This document shows, piece after piece, positions 42,828-51,391 of a DNA stretch of 64,000 bases (the first letter of the stretch is position 1; each line of letters starts with the position of its first letter). The stretch covers positions 15,265-79,264 of the forward strand of contig NZ_DASYTH010000419.1 of NCBI RefSeq assembly GCF_036002505.1, in the 5' to 3' direction. This DNA comes from DASYTH01 sp036002505 (GTDB taxonomy: Bacteria; Actinomycetota; Actinomycetes; Mycobacteriales; Pseudonocardiaceae). The notes under the pieces are model-generated. The model was not told the DNA's origin. It did not search any database and was given only the letters and a program-made list of their open reading frames with translations. Both the position numbers and the translations under genes were made by a program.

Positions 42828-44189
42828 ATGAGCAGGCGAAACCGGGAGAAGCGGGCGGAGCGCAGGCGCGACCGGCAGCGGCGTGGTCCCACTCCGCCCC
42901 GCTCCGGCTTCTCCGGTTCGCACGGGCCGGGCTGCACGTGCGGCGGGCCGGACGACTTCTGGACCCCGCACCCGGTCCCGGCGCCCGAGCTGGTGGCCAA
43001 CACGCTGCTGGCGGCGGCGCGGGACGATGCCTACGGCGATTCCACCGCCGCCGCGGCCCGCGCGGCGGAACTGACCTCTGGCCGCTTCGCCGGCCAGCCG
43101 CGAGCCGTCGCCACCGGGGCCGGTATCGCCCTGACCGAGGTGGCCCACCGGCTCTGGCAGGCCGGGTGGCTGCCCGTGGACGCGTGGGAGATCACCCGGC
43201 GGCGGGCCGACGCCGCGCCGACCGGCCTGCTGGTCGACGTGATCGCCGAGGACTCGGCGCGGTACGGATCGGCCGTCGACGAGCGGTGGGCGGCGCAGGT
43301 CCGGCAACTCGACGCCACGGTCTGGTGGGATCGCGGCCGGCCCCACCTGTCGCAGTGGGCCGAGCGCCACGGTGCCGATCTCGAGCGGGCATTGCTCGTC
43401 ACGGTCGAGTTGCTGGCCGTGCTGGTGACCCTTCCCGAGCTGCCGCGCATCGTCGCGCCACCCGGCACGGCCGCCCGGGGCTCGTCGGCGCCGGTGTCCA
43501 GGGTCGACGGGAAGATCCTGGACAGGGTGCGGGGTCTGCTGGCCAAGGCCGAGTCCACCGAATACCCCGAGGAGGCCGAGGCCCTGTCGGCCAAGGCGCA
43601 GGAGCTGATGAACCGGCACGCCTTTGAGCGCGCGTTGCTCGACGCCGAAGCTGACCGGCGGCAGACGGCGACCTCGACCCGGCTGTGGCTGGACAACCCG
43701 TACGTGGAGGCTAAATCCCACCTGGTGGCGGCGATCGCCCAGGCCAACCGGTGCCGGTCGGTGTTCTATCCCAAGCTCGGGTTCGTCGCGTTGATCGGTG
43801 AGGGGATGGACCTGGAGATCACCGAGTTGCTGACGTTGTCCCTGCTGGTGCAGGCCACCCGGGCGATGGTCGCCGAGGGCAGTCAGATCACCCGGGCCGG
43901 GGCGTCGCGAACCAGGTCGTTCCGGCAGTCCTTCCTCGTCGCCTACGCCACCCGGATCGGTGAGCGCCTGGACGAGGCCGCGGTGCGCGCCCATGACCCG
44001 ACCGAGGACGCGCGGCTGCTTCCGGTGCTGGCCAAGCGGTCCCGGGTGGTCGAGGAGACCTTCGCGGCGATGTTCAGCCACACCGTGCAGCGCTCGGTGT
44101 CGGTCACCAACGGCGCCGGGTGGCGCGCCGGCCGCGCCGCCGCCGACCGCGCCGACCTGACCCTCGAACGCGACGCGATCAACGCCTGA
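42828..44189 (+). CDS. DUF2786 domain protein
   Basis: 453-aa protein. The N-terminus is basic (SRRNREKRAERRRDRQRRG) with a small Cys motif (CTCGG). The central DUF2786 domain is at about 225-265 (KILDRVRGLLAKAESTEYPE, EAEALSAKAQELMNRHAFER). The C-terminal half is conserved in actinobacterial and phage homologues. Function is unknown. GGAGG lies 9 bases before ATG 42828. It follows the 502-aa gene and precedes jetA by 131 bp; the gap leaves room for a separate promoter for the Wadjet operon. Confidence 0.78.
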   Translation: MSRRNREKRAERRRDRQRRGPTPPRSGFSGSHGPGCTCGGPDDFWTPHPVPAPELVANTLLAAARDDAYGDSTAAAARAAELTSGRFAGQPRAVATGAGIALTEVAHRLWQAGWLPVDAWEITRRRADAAPTGLLVDVIAEDSARYGSAVDERWAAQVRQLDATVWWDRGRPHLSQWAERHGADLERALLVTVELLAVLVTLPELPRIVAPPGTAARGSSAPVSRVDGKILDRVRGLLAKAESTEYPEEAEALSAKAQELMNRHAFERALLDAEADRRQTATSTRLWLDNPYVEAKSHLVAAIAQANRCRSVFYPKLGFVALIGEGMDLEITELLTLSLLVQATRAMVAEGSQITRAGASRTRSFRQSFLVAYATRIGERLDEAAVRAHDPTEDARLLPVLAKRSRVVEETFAAMFSHTVQRSVSVTNGAGWRAGRAAADRADLTLERDAINA

Positions 44190-44320
44190 CGCCGATGGTT
44201 GCGTCGATGCGATCGGTGCACCGCCGGGCCGACCCGGCGGCGACACGATCGAGTGATGCGCCGGAGTGTCGGCGGATGGCCGTACCCTCGTGCCGATCGA
44301 CGTCGTGAGGAGAGCAGCAC

Positions 44321-45883
44321 GTGGTCGTTGAGGGCCCTCGCCCGTTCGCGCACCTGCATGGATCCAACGCCGGGTTGTACCGCGCCGTGATGGGCACCTT
44401 CGTACAGGCCAAGCGGCGGTTCGCGGTGCACCTGCGGCCCGAGGACGTGCACGAGGCGCTGATCAGGCGGCACGAGTCGGCGCCGGAGCTTGCGGAGATC
44501 AGCTCGGCGCTGGCCAGCCTGGAGGAGTGGGGGAACCTGCGGGCCGATCCGGACACCAGCCGGGTGACGACGGTCGAGGACTTCCACCGGGCGCGTTACC
44601 TGTACCAGCTCACCCGGCATGGGGAGGCGGCCGAGGAGGCGCTGGCCGCCTACGACGAGGCGCTCGGGCGGCGGGGTGCGCTGCAGGCGGTGGCGCTGGC
44701 CGACATCGCCACCCAGCTCCGTGCCCTGCTGGGGCTGGCCGAGCAGCCGGTGCCGGACGTGGCCAAGGTGCACCTGCTGCTGCGTGGGCTGGTGGACCGG
44801 TTCACCGATCTCGCCGGCAACGCGCAGGCGTTCATGGGTTCGCTGCAGCGGTCGATCGACCTGCACGACGCCGAGGTGGACGCGTTCCTGGCGTACAAGG
44901 ACCGGTTGATCGACTACCTCGAGCGGTTCATCGCCGATCTGCTCACCACGGGGTCGGAGATCGCGGCATTGATCGACTCGGTCGAGCGGGGCGGCGTGGC
45001 GCGGTTGCTGGATCACGCGGCGCGGAGGGAGGCGGCTGATGCCGCGCCCGGCGCGGACGGTGGCGACGATCCGCGCGAGCGGGAGTTCCAACGGCTGGCG
45101 GTGCTCTGGCGGGAGCGCTGGGACGGGTTCCGGGCGTGGTTCGTGAGCGAGCCGCACCATCCGAGCCAGGCCAAGCTGCTGCGGTCGCAGGCACGCGCGG
45201 CGATCCCGCAGCTGTTGCAGGTGGTCAGCGCGCTGAACGAGCGGCGGGCGGGCCGCTCGGACCGGTCGGCGGACTTCCGGACCCTGGCGGTCTGGTTCGC
45301 CCAGGCGCCGGACGACGCGGCGATGCACCGGCTGTGGCGGTCGGTGTTCGGGCTGTCCTCGGCGCGGCATCTCACCGTCGACGAGGACACGCTTGCCGAG
45401 CGGGAGGATCACCCGGTCGCGCCGAGCACGCCGTGGGCGCAGGCGCCGCCGCTGCGGATCAGCCCGCGGCTGCGCAAGACCGGCAGCTATGAGCGCCGCG
45501 GGAAGCCGAACCGGGTGATCGACCGGTCCGAGGCGCGCCGGCACTTAGCCGAGCTGGCAGCGCGGGAGGCCAGCGAGACCGCGGCGGCGCGGGCGGCGCT
45601 GACCACGTCCAGGCCGACCAGGCTCGGCGACCTGGGGCCGCTCGATCCGGCCGCGTTCCGGCTGTTCCTCACGTTGCTCGGGGAGGCGCTCGCCGCGCGC
45701 CGGCCGGGGCAGCGCGGTGTCAGCACGACCACCACGGACGGCAGCATGGAGATTCGTCTGTCCATTGTGGACAATGCGGAGCCGGTTGAGATCCACACGC
45801 CGCACGGTGTGTTCCGCGGCCCCGACCAGCTGGTGGAGATCATCGATCTGACCGCCGAGCCGGCGCGGGAGCAGACCGCATGA
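44321..45883 (+). CDS. jetA: Wadjet anti-plasmid system protein JetA (TIGR02677, type II)
   Basis: 520-aa kleisin-like subunit of the Wadjet SMC complex, related to MukF/MksF, which links JetC heads and JetB. The N-terminus FAHLHGSNAGLYRAVMGTFV and the C-terminal LGDLGPLDPAAFRLFLTLLG are typical of TIGR02677. The GTG start has GAGGAGAG upstream. A TTA codon occurs at 45545-45547. The order jetA-jetB-jetC-jetD on one strand identifies a complete system, known to recognise and cut circular plasmid DNA. Confidence 0.9.
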   Translation: MVVEGPRPFAHLHGSNAGLYRAVMGTFVQAKRRFAVHLRPEDVHEALIRRHESAPELAEISSALASLEEWGNLRADPDTSRVTTVEDFHRARYLYQLTRHGEAAEEALAAYDEALGRRGALQAVALADIATQLRALLGLAEQPVPDVAKVHLLLRGLVDRFTDLAGNAQAFMGSLQRSIDLHDAEVDAFLAYKDRLIDYLERFIADLLTTGSEIAALIDSVERGGVARLLDHAARREAADAAPGADGGDDPREREFQRLAVLWRERWDGFRAWFVSEPHHPSQAKLLRSQARAAIPQLLQVVSALNERRAGRSDRSADFRTLAVWFAQAPDDAAMHRLWRSVFGLSSARHLTVDEDTLAEREDHPVAPSTPWAQAPPLRISPRLRKTGSYERRGKPNRVIDRSEARRHLAELAAREASETAAARAALTTSRPTRLGDLGPLDPAAFRLFLTLLGEALAARRPGQRGVSTTTTDGSMEIRLSIVDNAEPVEIHTPHGVFRGPDQLVEIIDLTAEPAREQTA

Positions 45884-46062
45884 AGCGTGCGGAATGCGGG
45901 GCGAGGGAGTTGGCCTACCGCGACGAGGTGGGCCCGAGGAACTGGGGTCTGGGGGCTTGCCCCCGGTGGAACACGGTCTGCCCGAGGAGTGGTCCGGTGA
46001 CCCGGCAGCTGAGGCGACCCGCGACCATGGCCAACATTCCCGAGTTGGAGGACATCGCCTGA
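45880..46062 (+). CDS. Possible 60-codon linker ORF between jetA and jetB
   Basis: An ATG at 45880 overlaps the jetA stop (ATGA), and the frame ends in a TGATG overlap with the jetB start at 46062, so it is coupled on both sides. The product (MKRAECGARELAYRDEVG ... MANIPELEDIA) resembles nothing known. Its middle is encoded by a REP-like G/C hairpin. It may be a genuine small protein, a translational relay, or simply an insertion kept in frame. Confidence 0.3.
   Translation: MKRAECGARELAYRDEVGPRNWGLGACPRWNTVCPRSGPVTRQLRRPATMANIPELEDIA
45945..45967 (+). repeat. REP-like G/C-box element between jetA and jetB
   Basis: GGGTCTGGGGGCTTGCCCCC forms a compact hairpin and resembles the end of the element at 7035-7101. 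It lies in the only sizeable gap of the Wadjet operon and inside the possible 60-codon frame. Confidence 0.45.
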
Positions 46063-47264
46063 TGGGTCTGTCCGAGGCGCTGGACGCGACCCGGGTCGAG
46101 GAGACCCGGCGGGCCGCGCGGGCGCTGCTGCGGCGCCCGCTGCTGCGCGCCGCCGGGCCGGACGCCGACGAGTTCACGTTGGTGCGCAAGCACATCGGCG
46201 ATCTGCGAGCCTGGTTCGATCGCAACACCGGTTGGCGGCTGGTGGTGGACAGCGAGGTGGCCAGGCTGGTGAAGGTCGCCGCGGATACCGGCGATCACAC
46301 GTATCCCGCTCGGGACGTGCGCACCCGGATGCCGTTCGGCCGGCGCCGCTACGTGCTGACCTGCCTGGCCCTCGCCGCCCTCGAGCGGGCCGACGCGCAG
46401 GTCACCCTCGGCCGGCTGGCCGAGCAGGTCGTCCTCGCCGCGGCCGACCCCGACCTGGCCGGCGCCGGTGTCGTGTTCACGTTGGACAACCGTGAGGAGC
46501 GCGGCGACCTTGTCGCGGTCGTGCGGCTGCTGCTCGACCTGGGCGTGCTGTCCCGGGTGGCCGGCGACGAGGAGTCGTTCGTCAAGGACGGCGGCGACGT
46601 GCTGTACGACGTCGAGCGCCGGGTGCTCGCCACGCTGCTCGCGACTCCGCGTGGTCCGTCCACTGTGGATGATCGGGAGTTCGAGGCGCGGTTGGCCGCG
46701 GTCACCCGCGAGCTGGAGCCGACCACCGACGACCTGAGGAACCGGATGCTTCGCCACCGCCTCACCCGCGCTCTGCTCGACGCGCCGGTGCTCGGTTACG
46801 ACGAGCTGGACGACGCCGAGCTGGCCTACCTGACCAGCCAGCGCGCCGCGATCACGGCGCGGATCACCGAGCTGACCGGCCTGGTCGCCGAGGTACGGGC
46901 CGAGGGCATCGCGATGGTCGATCCCCACGACGACCTGACCGACGTCCGGATGCCGGACAGCGGGACCGACGGGCACGTCACGTTGCTGGTGGCGGAGTTC
47001 CTGGCGGCGCGCGACGGGGAGCCGGTGGGCGAGGCGGAGCTGCACGCGCAGGTCCGGTCGTTCGCCGATCAGCACCGGTCCTACTGGCGGAACGCCGCCA
47101 AGGAGCCCGGCGCCGAGATCGAGCTGACCGCGCACGCCCTGACCAGGTTGGAGGCGCTGCGGTTGATCCGGCGGGAAGGCGGCTCCATCGCCGGCCGGCC
47201 GGCGCTGGCCCGCTACGCGGTGACCGAACCGGTGATCCGCGAATCGAAGGGACCGGACTCATGA
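46062..47264 (+). CDS. jetB: Wadjet anti-plasmid system protein JetB (TIGR02678, type II)
   Basis: 400-aa KITE-like subunit (MukE/MksE relative) of the Wadjet complex. RRAARALLRRPLLRAAGPDA, TLVRKHIGDLRAWFDRNTGW and RRRYVLTCLALAALERADAQ match the TIGR02678 N-terminus, and winged-helix regions follow. ATG 46062 has GGAGG 12 bases upstream. Its stop overlaps the jetC start (ATGA). It should bind JetA and help load the SMC on DNA. Confidence 0.88.
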   Translation: MGLSEALDATRVEETRRAARALLRRPLLRAAGPDADEFTLVRKHIGDLRAWFDRNTGWRLVVDSEVARLVKVAADTGDHTYPARDVRTRMPFGRRRYVLTCLALAALERADAQVTLGRLAEQVVLAAADPDLAGAGVVFTLDNREERGDLVAVVRLLLDLGVLSRVAGDEESFVKDGGDVLYDVERRVLATLLATPRGPSTVDDREFEARLAAVTRELEPTTDDLRNRMLRHRLTRALLDAPVLGYDELDDAELAYLTSQRAAITARITELTGLVAEVRAEGIAMVDPHDDLTDVRMPDSGTDGHVTLLVAEFLAARDGEPVGEAELHAQVRSFADQHRSYWRNAAKEPGAEIELTAHALTRLEALRLIRREGGSIAGRPALARYAVTEPVIRESKGPDS

Positions 47265-50200
47265 CACGACCGCTGCCTGAGCCTGGCCGCGGCCGGTGGC
47301 AGCCGCTGCGGGCGGGGCTCGTCGACCTGTTCTACTACGACGCCGAGGAGTTCTGGTTCCGCGACGGCCGGCTGCTGCTGCGCGGCAACAACGGGACCGG
47401 CAAGTCCAAGGTGCTCGCACTGACGCTGCCGTTCCTGCTCGACGGCGACCTGTCCGCGCACCGGGTCGAGCCGGACGCCGACCCGAAGAAGCGGATGGAG
47501 TGGAACCTGCTGCTCGCCGGGGCGCACCCACACCCCGAGCGGCTCGGCTACACCTGGCTGGAGTTCGGCCGCGTCGCCGAGGACGGGCACGCCGAGTTCC
47601 GCACCCTGGGCTGCGGGCTGAAAGCCGTGTCCGGCAAGGGAATCGCCCGGCACTGGTACTTCCTCACCGACCTGCGGGTGGGTCTGGAGCTGGAGCTGGT
47701 CGACGCGACCGGCACCGCGCTGACCCGGGACCGGCTCGACGAGGCCCTCCGCGGCCGCGGCACGGTCTACGACAAGGCCCGGGCGTACCGGCGGGCCGTG
47801 GACGAGGCGCTGTTCGGGCTCGGCGAACAGCGCTACGGCGCGCTGGTGGACCTGCTCATCCAGCTCCGCCAGCCGCAACTGTCCAAGCGGCCCAGTGAGA
47901 AGGCGCTGTCGGATGCGCTGACCGAGGCGCTGCCACCGCTGGACCAGGCTGTGATCGCCGATGTGGCGGAGGCGTTCCGCAGCTTGGCGGAGGACCGGGA
48001 CGACTTGGGCGTGATGCGGCAGGCGAGCGAGGCCGCGCAGTCGTTCCTCGGGCACTACCGGCGGTATGCGCGAATCGCCGCCCGCCGCCGGGCCGAACGG
48101 CCGCGCCGCGCGCAGTCGGCGTACGAGAAGGTCAACGCCGAGCTGAACGCGGCCAACGCCGCGCACGAAGCCGCGGAGGCCGCGTTGTCCGCCGCCGAGC
48201 AGCGACTGTCCGAACTGGACGGTGAGCGCGAGCGCCTGCGTGCCAGGGAGGATGAGCTGCGCAAGAGCCCCGAGATGCGGGACGCGCGGGCGTTGCACGA
48301 GGCTGCCGAGACGGCCGGGCGGCTCGCCGGTGAGGCGGAGCGGGCTCGCGGGGACCGCGGCAGGGCGCAGCGGACGCTGCTGGAGCGCCAAGGAAAGCGA
48401 CGTGCCGCAGGGGAGCGCCTGGCCGGTGCCGAGCGGTCGGCGGATGCCGCCCGATCGTCCACTGCGGACGCCGCGGCCGCGGTGGGCGTCGGTGACGAGC
48501 ACCGGGAGCGGATCGAGAACCGCCTGGACACGAGGGATGCCGATGCCGTGGCGGTCCTGCGGGCGGCCGCGGACCAGATCGTCGACCGGCGTGGGCGCGC
48601 GATCGGGTACGTCGGTGGTCTGATCGACGCCGATGAGCGGACGCGCGGGCGGGTCTCCGAGGCGCGTCAGCGCGTCGAGGAGCTCTCCGCCCAGGTGGCC
48701 GAGCTGGCGGACCGCCGGGTCGCGGCGGAGCAGTCGGTGGTGGACCGGGGGCGGCAGCACGTGACCGCTGCCCGGGAACACTTCGCCGCAGCGATCGAGC
48801 TGCGTGTGCCCGATCTGGCGGAGACCGTTGCCGCGCTGGAGCTTTGGGTCGAGACGCTGGACGGAGCCAACCCGGGTCGGGCGTCCGCCGAGGTCGCCGG
48901 GCGGACGGCTGCCGAGGCGTTCGCCAGGACTGAAGCCGGTCTTGATCAGCGGGAGTCCACCGGACTTGCCCGAGTGGCCGAGCTGACCGGCGAGATCGCC
49001 CGGCTGGAATCCGGCGAGGACACCGCGCCGCCGCCCGCGTACACCCGGGATGTCGCGGCGCGGACCGGCCGGCCCGGAGCGCCACTGTGGCAGCTCGTGG
49101 ACTTCGCCGGGGACGTGCCCGCGGGGGACCGGGCAGGGCTGGAGGCCGCGCTCGAAGCCGCGGGCATTCTGGACGCCTGGGTCAACCCGGACGGAGTGCT
49201 GCTCGCTCCTGGTATGGACGACGTGGTCCTGCTCCCGGCCCGGCCCGCCGCACGGCATCTCGGCACCGTGCTGCGACCCGCGGTCGACCGGGACGACCCG
49301 CATGCCGCCGCGATCACCGACGACGTCATCGCGGCCGTGCTGGCGTCGATCGGCCTGGGCGCGGGCAATGGCGAAGCCTGGGTGGCGGCCGACGGCCGGT
49401 TCCGGCTGGGTGTGCTGGACGGCGCCTGGCACAAGGCAACCGCCGAGTACATCGGCGCCGGCGCACGGGAGGCCGCCCGGCGGGTCCGGCTGGCCGGGCT
49501 GCGCGCCGAACTGTCCACAGTGGAATCCGAGCTGGCCGCGATCGCCGAGGCACGTGCCCACCTGGCACGGCGTCGTGACGTCCTGGCCGCTGAGCTGGCC
49601 GGGATGCCCGACGACACCCCGCTGCGGGAGGCTCATGCCGCCGTGCGCGCACTGGCCGAGGAGACCCGCCGGCTCGACGAACGCGTTGGCGCCGCCCAGG
49701 ATGCGCTGGCGCGGCTGACCGAAGAGGCCGGGGCGGCGCGGGATGCACTCCTCTCCGCCGCGGCCGAGTTGCGTCTGCCCAGCGCGCGGGAGGAGCTGAG
49801 CCTGGTGCGGGACGCCTTGGTGGCCTACCGCACGGCGCTCGCCGGGCTGTGGCCGGCATGGCACGTGGTCGCGGAGGCGCAGCGGGCCGACTCCGAGGCG
49901 GCGGAGGAGCTGGCCGGCGCGGAGGAGGAGCTGCGGGAGCGGGCGGAACGCGCCGCGGAGGCGGAGAGCGCCGCCGACATCGCCGCCGAACGTCACGCCA
50001 CCGTGGAAGCGACGGTGGGCGCGGCGGTGGCCGAGCTGGAGCGCCGGCTGGATGAGCTGGTGAAGTCCATGGCAGCCAACCGAAATGCCGCCAAGGTCGT
50101 GGACAAGCAGCGGATCGTCGCGGCGACCGGGCGGGGAGAGGCCGAGGGGCGCCGGAAGGAGCTGACCGAGAACCTCGTCGGCGCCACCGAGGAGCGCGCC

Positions 50201-51391
50201 GAGGCAGCGGAGTCACTGCGCCGGTTCGCCGCGACCGGGCTGCTGGAGGTGGCGCTGCCTGATCTGGCGGTGCCCGATCCGGACGCGGACTGGGCGCCGC
50301 ACCCCACCGTGCTGCTGGCCCGCCAGATCGATCAGCGGCTGGCCGACGTCACGGCCGACGACCAGGCGTGGGAGCGGGTCCAGCGACGGGTGACCGACGA
50401 GCTGAAGTCGTTGACCGACGCCCTGTCCAGCCAGGGGAACACCGCGTCCGCCCAGCTGCTCGAGGACGGCATCGTCGTGGAAGTGATCTTCCACGGGCGG
50501 CCGGCGTCGGTGCCGGAGCTCGCCCGGGCGCTGGAGGTCGAGGTGGCCGAGCGGGGCCGGCTGCTGGACGAGCGGGAGCGGGTGATACTGGAGAACCACC
50601 TCGTCAACGAGGTGGCCAGCACCCTTCAGGAGCTGATCTCGGACGCCGAGGCGCAGGTGGCGCTGATGAACTCCGAGCTGGCCGGGCGGCCGACCAGCAC
50701 CGGCATGAAGCTGCGCCTGCTCTGGCGGCCGAGGGAGGACGGACCGGCTGGGCTCACCGAAGCGCGCGAGCGGCTGCTGCGGCAGACCGCCGACGCCTGG
50801 TCGCCCGAGGATCGTGCCGCGGTGGGCGGTTTCCTGCAGGCGCGCATCGCCGAAGTGCGCTCCCGCAACGCCGCCGGAACGTGGCTGGAGCACCTGTCCG
50901 AGGCGCTGGACTACCGCTCCTGGAACAGGTTCGTCATCCAGCGCCAGCAGAACGGGCAGTGGCGTTCGGCGACCGGCCCGGCCTCCGGCGGCGAGCGGGT
51001 GCTGGCGGCCAGCGTGCCGCTCTTCGCCGCCGCCTCAGCGCACTACGCCTCGGCCGGCAACCCGCACGCGCCGCGGCTGGTCACCCTGGACGAGGCGTTC
51101 GCCGGGGTCGACGACAACGCCAGGGCCAAGTATCTGGGCCTGCTCGCCTCGTTCGACCTCGACGTCGTGATGACCAGCGAGCGGGAGTGGGGCTGCTACC
51201 CGGAGGTGCCGGGGCTCGCCATCGCCCAGCTGTCCCGAACCGACGAGGTCGCGGCCGTGCTGGTGACCAACTGGGAATGGGACGGCGCCAGTCGGTCCAA
51301 AGTGGACCGAGGGCCGGTGCTGCTCGCCGAGCCGCGGCCGGAGCGAGTGGAGTCGCCGGAAGGCCTGTGGAGTGACCCACTCAACACCTGA
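47261..51391 (+). CDS. jetC: Wadjet SMC-like ATPase JetC (TIGR02680, type II)
   Basis: 1376-aa MukB/Rad50-like motor. Walker A GNNGTGKSK is at residues 42-50, and RVEPDADPKKRMEWNLLLAG is typical of TIGR02680. Long heptad-rich coiled coils run from about 290 to 560 and 740 to 960. A hinge-like globular region lies at about 590-720 (GRPGAPLWQLVDFAGDVPAG). The ABC signature SGGERVL is near 1242 and Walker B LVTLDEAFAGVD near 1272. ATP-driven loop extrusion is known for the family; it positions JetD to cleave small circles. Confidence 0.92.
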   Translation: MTRPLPEPGRGRWQPLRAGLVDLFYYDAEEFWFRDGRLLLRGNNGTGKSKVLALTLPFLLDGDLSAHRVEPDADPKKRMEWNLLLAGAHPHPERLGYTWLEFGRVAEDGHAEFRTLGCGLKAVSGKGIARHWYFLTDLRVGLELELVDATGTALTRDRLDEALRGRGTVYDKARAYRRAVDEALFGLGEQRYGALVDLLIQLRQPQLSKRPSEKALSDALTEALPPLDQAVIADVAEAFRSLAEDRDDLGVMRQASEAAQSFLGHYRRYARIAARRRAERPRRAQSAYEKVNAELNAANAAHEAAEAALSAAEQRLSELDGERERLRAREDELRKSPEMRDARALHEAAETAGRLAGEAERARGDRGRAQRTLLERQGKRRAAGERLAGAERSADAARSSTADAAAAVGVGDEHRERIENRLDTRDADAVAVLRAAADQIVDRRGRAIGYVGGLIDADERTRGRVSEARQRVEELSAQVAELADRRVAAEQSVVDRGRQHVTAAREHFAAAIELRVPDLAETVAALELWVETLDGANPGRASAEVAGRTAAEAFARTEAGLDQRESTGLARVAELTGEIARLESGEDTAPPPAYTRDVAARTGRPGAPLWQLVDFAGDVPAGDRAGLEAALEAAGILDAWVNPDGVLLAPGMDDVVLLPARPAARHLGTVLRPAVDRDDPHAAAITDDVIAAVLASIGLGAGNGEAWVAADGRFRLGVLDGAWHKATAEYIGAGAREAARRVRLAGLRAELSTVESELAAIAEARAHLARRRDVLAAELAGMPDDTPLREAHAAVRALAEETRRLDERVGAAQDALARLTEEAGAARDALLSAAAELRLPSAREELSLVRDALVAYRTALAGLWPAWHVVAEAQRADSEAAEELAGAEEELRERAERAAEAESAADIAAERHATVEATVGAAVAELERRLDELVKSMAANRNAAKVVDKQRIVAATGRGEAEGRRKELTENLVGATEERAEAAESLRRFAATGLLEVALPDLAVPDPDADWAPHPTVLLARQIDQRLADVTADDQAWERVQRRVTDELKSLTDALSSQGNTASAQLLEDGIVVEVIFHGRPASVPELARALEVEVAERGRLLDERERVILENHLVNEVASTLQELISDAEAQVALMNSELAGRPTSTGMKLRLLWRPREDGPAGLTEARERLLRQTADAWSPEDRAAVGGFLQARIAEVRSRNAAGTWLEHLSEALDYRSWNRFVIQRQQNGQWRSATGPASGGERVLAASVPLFAAASAHYASAGNPHAPRLVTLDEAFAGVDDNARAKYLGLLASFDLDVVMTSEREWGCYPEVPGLAIAQLSRTDEVAAVLVTNWEWDGASRSKVDRGPVLLAEPRPERVESPEGLWSDPLNT

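Noticed and set aside
47213..49996. 927-codon minus-strand frame opposite jetC
   Set aside because: Antisense shadow of the jetC coiled-coil region, with an unnatural Gly/Gln/Arg/Pro composition.
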